Source: Phytopythium helicoides
Lineage: Eukaryota > Oomycota > Peronosporomycetes > Pythiales > Pythiaceae
NCBI GenBank assembly: GCA_024867545.1
Contig: JANFNE010000003.1
Coordinates: 62,001-126,000 of the forward strand
DNA length: 64,000 bases
Reading direction: 5' to 3'
The position numbers and the translations under genes are program-made. Under the pieces are notes generated by a model, which was not told the origin of the DNA, did not search any database, and saw nothing but the letters and a program-made list of their open reading frames with translations. This document shows, in pieces, positions 62,162 to 64,000 of the stretch; positions within the stretch are counted from its first letter, which is position 1; each line of letters starts with the position of its first letter.

Positions 62162-63205
62162 ATGGAGACTCCGACGAGTGTGCTGCACGAAGACCAAGTG
62201 ACGCTGACGAATGAGCAGTTTCCTCATTTGTCCGGTCATGAGTGGGCAGCCCTCGAGCGGATGAGCGCAGTCATCGGTGAGGCAGCTGTGATCACACTGT
62301 TGAGATCAGCCTCTCCGGATGAGCAGCGAAGCGCGGCAGTGAGCTTCATGCACCATGAGGTCATGGACTCTCGTCGACAGCCCGCAACTCCTGTCTCGAC
62401 GATGAGAGTAACGCCTCTGAAGCTCGACATCTCCCCGTATCGCGGCGGAGAGAACGAACCTCTGGCGAGATGGTTCGTTGAGTTGGATGCAGCGGTAACT
62501 GCAAGACAGCTCCGGGACCCGACACAGCAAGTGTTGTTCGCAATGTCCAACCTTGCGGGTCGAGCGAAGAGTTGGGCGTATGGGAAGCGTTTGGCGGAGC
62601 CAACATGCTTCTACAACCTCGACGACTTCAAGCAAGAGTTGAAGCGCGCGTTCGAGCCTCCGCAGAGCGAGTTCCGTGCTCGTGCCGAGTTTCTCAAGCT
62701 TCGACAAGGACGCCAAGACCTCCACTCGTATGCACAACGCGCACGATATCTCGTGTCGTGCATAGTGGATCAGCCGATCGACATGGCAACACAAGTTGTC
62801 ACATTCATGGCCGGTCTGGACGATGGACCAATCCGGAACCAACTGTTCCGCGAATACCCGACGACGCTGGATCAAGCCATCGAGAGAGCGATGCAAGAAG
62901 AATTCAGCATCAAGCAAGCCAAGTTCGGTGGACCAGTTCCACGTCAAGTCCGCGTGACATCGTCGGCTAACAATGGACCAGAGCCGATGGATCTGTCGTA
63001 TGTCCAACATACCGACAACAAGCGTCCTCGCAACGATGGGAAATGTTTCCGTTGCGGGAAGCCGGGTCATATCGCTCGAAACTGCAAGATGTCCTTGCCG
63101 AATCGGCAAGAGACACAAGGATCGCGTTCGAACCAGAACAGCAACCGAAATTTCGGCCGCCGGTTCGACCGTTCCCAAGGGTCAAAAAACGGGAACGACC
63201 AGTAG
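62162..63205 (+). CDS. gag: Gag polyprotein of the LTR retrotransposon
   Basis: The frame is open from 62087; the ATG at 62162 (METPTSVLHEDQ) is the likelier start. 347 residues. The central retrotransposon gag domain (LARWFVELDAAVTARQL, then LAGRAKSWAYGKRL, FKQELKRAFEPP and FLKLRQGRQDLHSYAQRAR) packs element RNA. One zinc knuckle, CFRCGKPGHIARNC, lies near the C-terminus, followed by a basic, Asn/Arg-rich tail. The frame ends at TAG 63203-63205, inside the predicted stem of the frameshift signal, so a fraction of ribosomes can pass to the protease frame. Confidence 0.9.
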   Translation: METPTSVLHEDQVTLTNEQFPHLSGHEWAALERMSAVIGEAAVITLLRSASPDEQRSAAVSFMHHEVMDSRRQPATPVSTMRVTPLKLDISPYRGGENEPLARWFVELDAAVTARQLRDPTQQVLFAMSNLAGRAKSWAYGKRLAEPTCFYNLDDFKQELKRAFEPPQSEFRARAEFLKLRQGRQDLHSYAQRARYLVSCIVDQPIDMATQVVTFMAGLDDGPIRNQLFREYPTTLDQAIERAMQEEFSIKQAKFGGPVPRQVRVTSSANNGPEPMDLSYVQHTDNKRPRNDGKCFRCGKPGHIARNCKMSLPNRQETQGSRSNQNSNRNFGRRFDRSQGSKNGNDQ

Positions 63206-63224
63206 GGGCGGGGCTCCCTACTGG
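63184..63224 (+). promoter_or_regulatory. -1 programmed ribosomal frameshift signal
   Basis: The slippery heptamer A AAA AAC (63184-63190) lies in the correct phase of the gag frame (TCA AAA AAC). After an 8-base spacer (63191-63198) a perfect 9 bp stem forms: CCAGTAGGG (63199-63207) with CCCTACTGG (63216-63224), loop of 8 bases. The gag stop TAG is in the 5' arm. A -1 slip continues straight into the open protease frame. Confidence 0.85.
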
Positions 63225-64000
63225 GCCCGACAAGAGGACTGTGAATGTTGTGGAGACACAGGACTCTGGCCCCGATGTGCATGAGGCACGTGCAGTTTCC
63301 ACGAGGAGTGATGGAAGTGTCAGTCAGAGCACTGCTCTGATCATGCTCAAAGTTCATGTAGATGGTATTGAAACGCCTCTACGTGCTTTGGTTGACACTG
63401 GAGCGTCGAATAATTTTGTTCGAGCGAAAGTCGTGATCGGGAGTGACAAGACTCCTCACGATGCGACGAAAGATATGGTTGTTCGGTTGGCCAATGGGTC
63501 GACTGTGAAGATGCCTAAGCGAACCGTGCGCTTGGCAATCGAGTTTGAAGATTTCCGAGGCGAGGATGAGTTCATTCTCCTCGATCTTGATGACAAGTTT
63601 GACATCATCCTGGGCATGCCATGGTTGAAGCGTTACCAACCTCGCATTGACTGGATGAAGATGAAGATTTCCGTCGACAAGAGTGTCAACGAAGACCTGG
63701 GCTGCGTTGCAGCAGGTGAAGTGATTTGGGCGTATGCGTCTGTGGAAGATGCGTCGAATGGGACTCAGGAGTGCGATGGCCCCTCAATCCCACAAGACAA
63801 GCCCGAGACGACAACTGGAGGTGGAGCAGTCAGGCGCCAGAAAAAGACTGTCTCCTTTGCCATTGGTGACGAGAAAGCTCGTCATGGCGTGAAGTGTGAA
63901 GATCCTTCCCAAGATATGAAGAAACCCGACGAAGAGAGTTTTCCGTCGTCAAGCATCCCTGATCAAGATGCGAGTCAAGGCGATGAAGGTGGTGACCCAC
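63190..64000 (+). CDS. pol: Pol, protease region (5' part, runs off the window)
   Basis: The frame is entered by -1 slippage and is open to the window edge. The aspartic protease core is seen as ALVDTGASNNFV (catalytic D-T-G) near 63390, with DIILGMPWLKRYQP as the distal strand that closes retropepsin-like folds. It cleaves the polyprotein. A linker rich in Lys/Asp/Ser follows; reverse transcriptase should come next, outside the window. No frame-specific ATG is needed if frameshifting is used. Confidence 0.88.

Larger units (their letters stand above)
61380..64000 (+). mobile_element. Ty3/gypsy-like LTR retrotransposon, 5' part
   Basis: 5' LTR, primer-binding site, gag with a CCHC knuckle, a -1 frameshift signal and a pepsin-like protease region are all in order on the plus strand. 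The element runs off the right edge of the window, so reverse transcriptase, integrase and the 3' LTR are not seen. The long intact frames suggest a fairly young insertion. Confidence 0.85.

Overview
The window looks like nuclear DNA from a plant-pathogenic oomycete, most likely Phytophthora or a close relative. The evidence is the protein content: tandem elicitin-like domains, a temptin-type secreted protein, M96/bZIP-like and START-domain families, CxxxC/HGGG 'WRKY19-like' repeat proteins, and a GH16 glucan enzyme with a C-terminal membrane anchor. Genes are compact, with short GT..AG introns of roughly 37-200 bp. This assignment is inference; no database search was possible.

Layout. 1-10.1 kb is repeat-rich: a 1.28 kb near-perfect inverted repeat carrying two copies of a zinc-binding repeat gene (1115-4385), a decayed Fanzor copy (6236-7212), a broken Ser/Gly repeat gene, a foldback MITE and a third zinc-repeat paralogue (9199-10117). 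11.0-13.5 kb holds a ZIP zinc transporter and a secreted Cys-rich gene. 14.0-16.2 kb holds the most complete Fanzor (eukaryotic TnpB-like RNA-guided nuclease) gene, broken by one missing base. 16.5-39.2 kb is the gene-dense core: CELF/Bruno-like RNA-binding protein, URC4/DUF1688 protein (10 exons), a coiled-coil protein, a membrane-anchored lipase-like hydrolase, glutathione reductase, GH16 glucanase-like protein, ankyrin protein, a scrambled second copy of the coiled-coil/hydrolase pair, organellar-type prolyl-tRNA synthetase and PHAX. 39.2-43.1 kb has no recognisable gene but contains a diverged direct duplication. 43.1-47.7 kb carries an M96/bZIP-like gene and an unknown membrane protein (both frameshifted) and a temptin-domain secreted protein. 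49.4-59.2 kb is a mosaic of three partial copies of one locus (NmrA-like gene convergent with an M96-like gene) with two elicitin-like genes between copies. 59.6-61.3 kb holds a third, divergent, truncated Fanzor. 61.4 kb to the end is the 5' part of a Ty3/gypsy-like LTR retrotransposon (LTR, PBS, gag, a textbook -1 frameshift signal, protease).

The strongest candidates for a noteworthy system are the three Fanzor loci with a conserved 3' flank that may encode the guide RNA scaffold. Next are the long inverted repeat over a zinc-repeat gene, the reciprocal decay of the NmrA/M96 copies, and the slippery-site plus stem at the gag-pol junction. Many otherwise good genes carry single-base frameshifts (zinc-repeat left copy, 9.2 kb paralogue, ZIP 3' end, 12.4 kb secreted gene, M96-like at 43 kb, membrane protein at 45 kb), so uncorrected assembly indels must be separated from true pseudogenes.
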